A stretch of 6,374 nt of DNA from Acholeplasmatales bacterium (GTDB lineage Bacteria; Bacillota_I; Bacilli_A; Acholeplasmatales; Anaeroplasmataceae). The notes under the pieces were generated by a model that did no database searches, was not told the origin of the DNA, and saw nothing but the letters and a program-made list of their open reading frames with translations. Below, piece by piece: positions 5,173 to 6,374 of the stretch. The stretch spans positions 1-6,374 of the forward strand of contig JAFPIE010000216.1 in the NCBI GenBank assembly GCA_017388605.1, in the 5' to 3' direction. Numbering within the stretch: the first letter of the stretch is position 1; every line of letters starts with the position of its first letter. The position numbers and the translations under genes are program-made.

Positions 5173-6374
5173 ATGATTAATTCTTATATTAATGGTTTAG
5201 TGAATTATGCAGTAGAAAAGGGTTTAATTGATGAATGCGATTCTATTTATGCAAGAAATAGAGTTCTAGCATTATTAAAGCTTGATGATTATAAGGAAGA
5301 GGATGCCTTAAAGGTAGAGCTATGTGAGCTATTAAAGGGCTTATGTGATTATGCAGTAGAAAAGGGCTTAATCAATGATTCTATTACAGAGCGTGATATC
5401 TTCGATACAGAGCTTATGGCTATATTCACAGATAGACCATCCACTTTAATAAAGAAATATAATGAGCTATATAAAAAGGATCCAATGCTTGCAACCGATT
5501 GGTATTATAATTTTTCTTGTAATACAAATTATATTAGAAGAGATAGAATTGCTAAGGATGTTAAATGGAAGACAGAAACAGAATATGGTACATTAGATAT
5601 TACAATTAATCTATCAAAGCCTGAAAAGGACCCTAAGGCTATTGCTGCAATGAGAAATGCAAAGGTAAGCCAATACCCCGCATGTCAATTATGTAAGGAA
5701 AATGAAGGATATTTAGGTAGATTAAATCATCCAGCAAGAGGAAATCATAGAATTATTCCTCTATCTATGGAAGGAGAAGATTTCTTCTTACAGTATTCTC
5801 CATATGTATATTACAATGAGCATTGTATTGTATTTAACAAAATACATAAGCCAATGATTATTGATAAGCCAACATTAAGAAAGCTTTTATCCTTTGTAGA
5901 TTACCTACCACATTATTTTGTAGGCTCTAATGCAGACTTACCTATTGTTGGTGGTTCTATTTTAGCTCATGAGCATTTCCAGGGTGGACATAACCACTTC
6001 GCAATGGAGGATGCAAAGCCAATCTATGAATTTACTGTAAAGGGATATCCAAATAGTAAGCTTGCGATTGTAAAGTGGCCACTATCTGTTATAATAGTTT
6101 ATTCTAGTAATAAGGATGAGGCAGCCAATTTAGGTGAGCATATTCTAAATACATGGATTAACTATTCAGATGAAGAAGTATCTATTTATGCATATACAGA
6201 TGGTGTAAGACATAATACAATTACTCCAATTGTTCGTAAGAAGAATGGCTTATATGAAATGGATTTAGTATTAAGAAATAATCTTACTACAGAGGAATAT
6301 CCTTTAGGATTATTCCATCCACATCCAGAATACCATAATATAAAGAAGGAAAATATTGGATTAATTGAGGTTAT
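5173..6374 (+). CDS. galT: Galactose-1-phosphate uridylyltransferase, class II (3' end outside window)
   Basis: The first 400 residues of a class II (Firmicutes-type) UDP-glucose--hexose-1-phosphate uridylyltransferase are present; the open frame runs off the right edge with roughly 100 of the usual 490-500 residues missing. The enzyme exchanges UMP between UDP-glucose and galactose-1-phosphate in the cytoplasmic Leloir pathway. The helical N-terminus has INxLVxYAVEKGLI, a motif that recurs near residue 57. The core has YPACQLCKENEGY (C171, C174), followed by HPARGNHR and SPYVYYNEHC. The class II active-site block is GGSILAHEHFQGG, with H266 and H268. It differs from the HPHPHGQ motif of class I (E. 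coli type) enzymes. The sequence ends in GLIEV, a conserved stretch in this family. Lying last in the visible operon, it would receive Gal-1-P made from galactose released by the GH36 enzymes. No galactokinase gene is visible in the window. Confidence 0.95.
   Translation, partial: MINSYINGLVNYAVEKGLIDECDSIYARNRVLALLKLDDYKEEDALKVELCELLKGLCDYAVEKGLINDSITERDIFDTELMAIFTDRPSTLIKKYNELYKKDPMLATDWYYNFSCNTNYIRRDRIAKDVKWKTETEYGTLDITINLSKPEKDPKAIAAMRNAKVSQYPACQLCKENEGYLGRLNHPARGNHRIIPLSMEGEDFFLQYSPYVYYNEHCIVFNKIHKPMIIDKPTLRKLLSFVDYLPHYFVGSNADLPIVGGSILAHEHFQGGHNHFAMEDAKPIYEFTVKGYPNSKLAIVKWPLSVIIVYSSNKDEAANLGEHILNTWINYSDEEVSIYAYTDGVRHNTITPIVRKKNGLYEMDLVLRNNLTTEEYPLGLFHPHPEYHNIKKENIGLIEV

Noticed and set aside
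5185..5370. Internal duplication in the galT N-terminus (YAVEKGLI twice)
   Set aside because: The repeated helical motif is a normal feature of class II GalT N-termini as I remember them, not a recent duplication specific to this window.
1..6374. CRISPR array, tRNA/rRNA, insertion sequence or phage genes
   Set aside because: No regularly spaced short repeats, no tRNA-like cloverleaf in the gaps, and no transposase or inverted terminal repeats were seen. Coding genes fill almost the whole window.

Overview
The window is AT-rich, gene-dense DNA from a low-GC bacterium. A/T-ending codons, purine-rich Shine-Dalgarno sites and Firmicutes-type protein families suggest a member of the Bacilli (Erysipelotrichales, Acholeplasmatales or uncultured gut Bacilli such as the RF39 type). 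That placement is an inference from style, not from a marker gene. Tryptophan is written TGG, no gene has an in-frame TGA, and the one TGA stop (3687-3689) is backed by TAA, so the standard bacterial code fits.

All five genes lie on the + strand with gaps of 25, 21, -8 and 54 bases, so they look like one operon for alpha-galactoside use. In order they are: the C-terminal end of a GPH-family sugar:cation symporter (cut by the left edge); two tandem paralogous GH36 alpha-galactosidase-family proteins of the short Thermotoga type; an unrecognised two-domain protein resembling a GT-B glycosyltransferase; and a class II galactose-1-phosphate uridylyltransferase, galT (cut by the right edge).

The proposed flow is import of small alpha-galactosides (melibiose or raffinose type) by the symporter, cytoplasmic hydrolysis by GH36 (neither enzyme has a signal peptide), and entry of galactose into the Leloir pathway through GalT. 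No galactokinase, galE or regulator is visible here.

The most interesting point is the first GH36 copy (429-2066). It is intact and keeps the nucleophile motif and the sugar-binding DD pair. It has replaced the general acid/base Asp with Ser (S401), an N-terminal motif Trp with Cys (C71), and the GCG loop with GNS. The second copy (2088-3689) is canonical at all three places. This looks like an active enzyme next to a pseudoenzyme or a paralog with changed chemistry. The second point is the GT-B-like protein of unknown activity, translationally coupled to the canonical GH36 and placed just before galT. The only non-coding stretch of any size (5119-5172) holds a perfect 7-bp hairpin without a U-tract.
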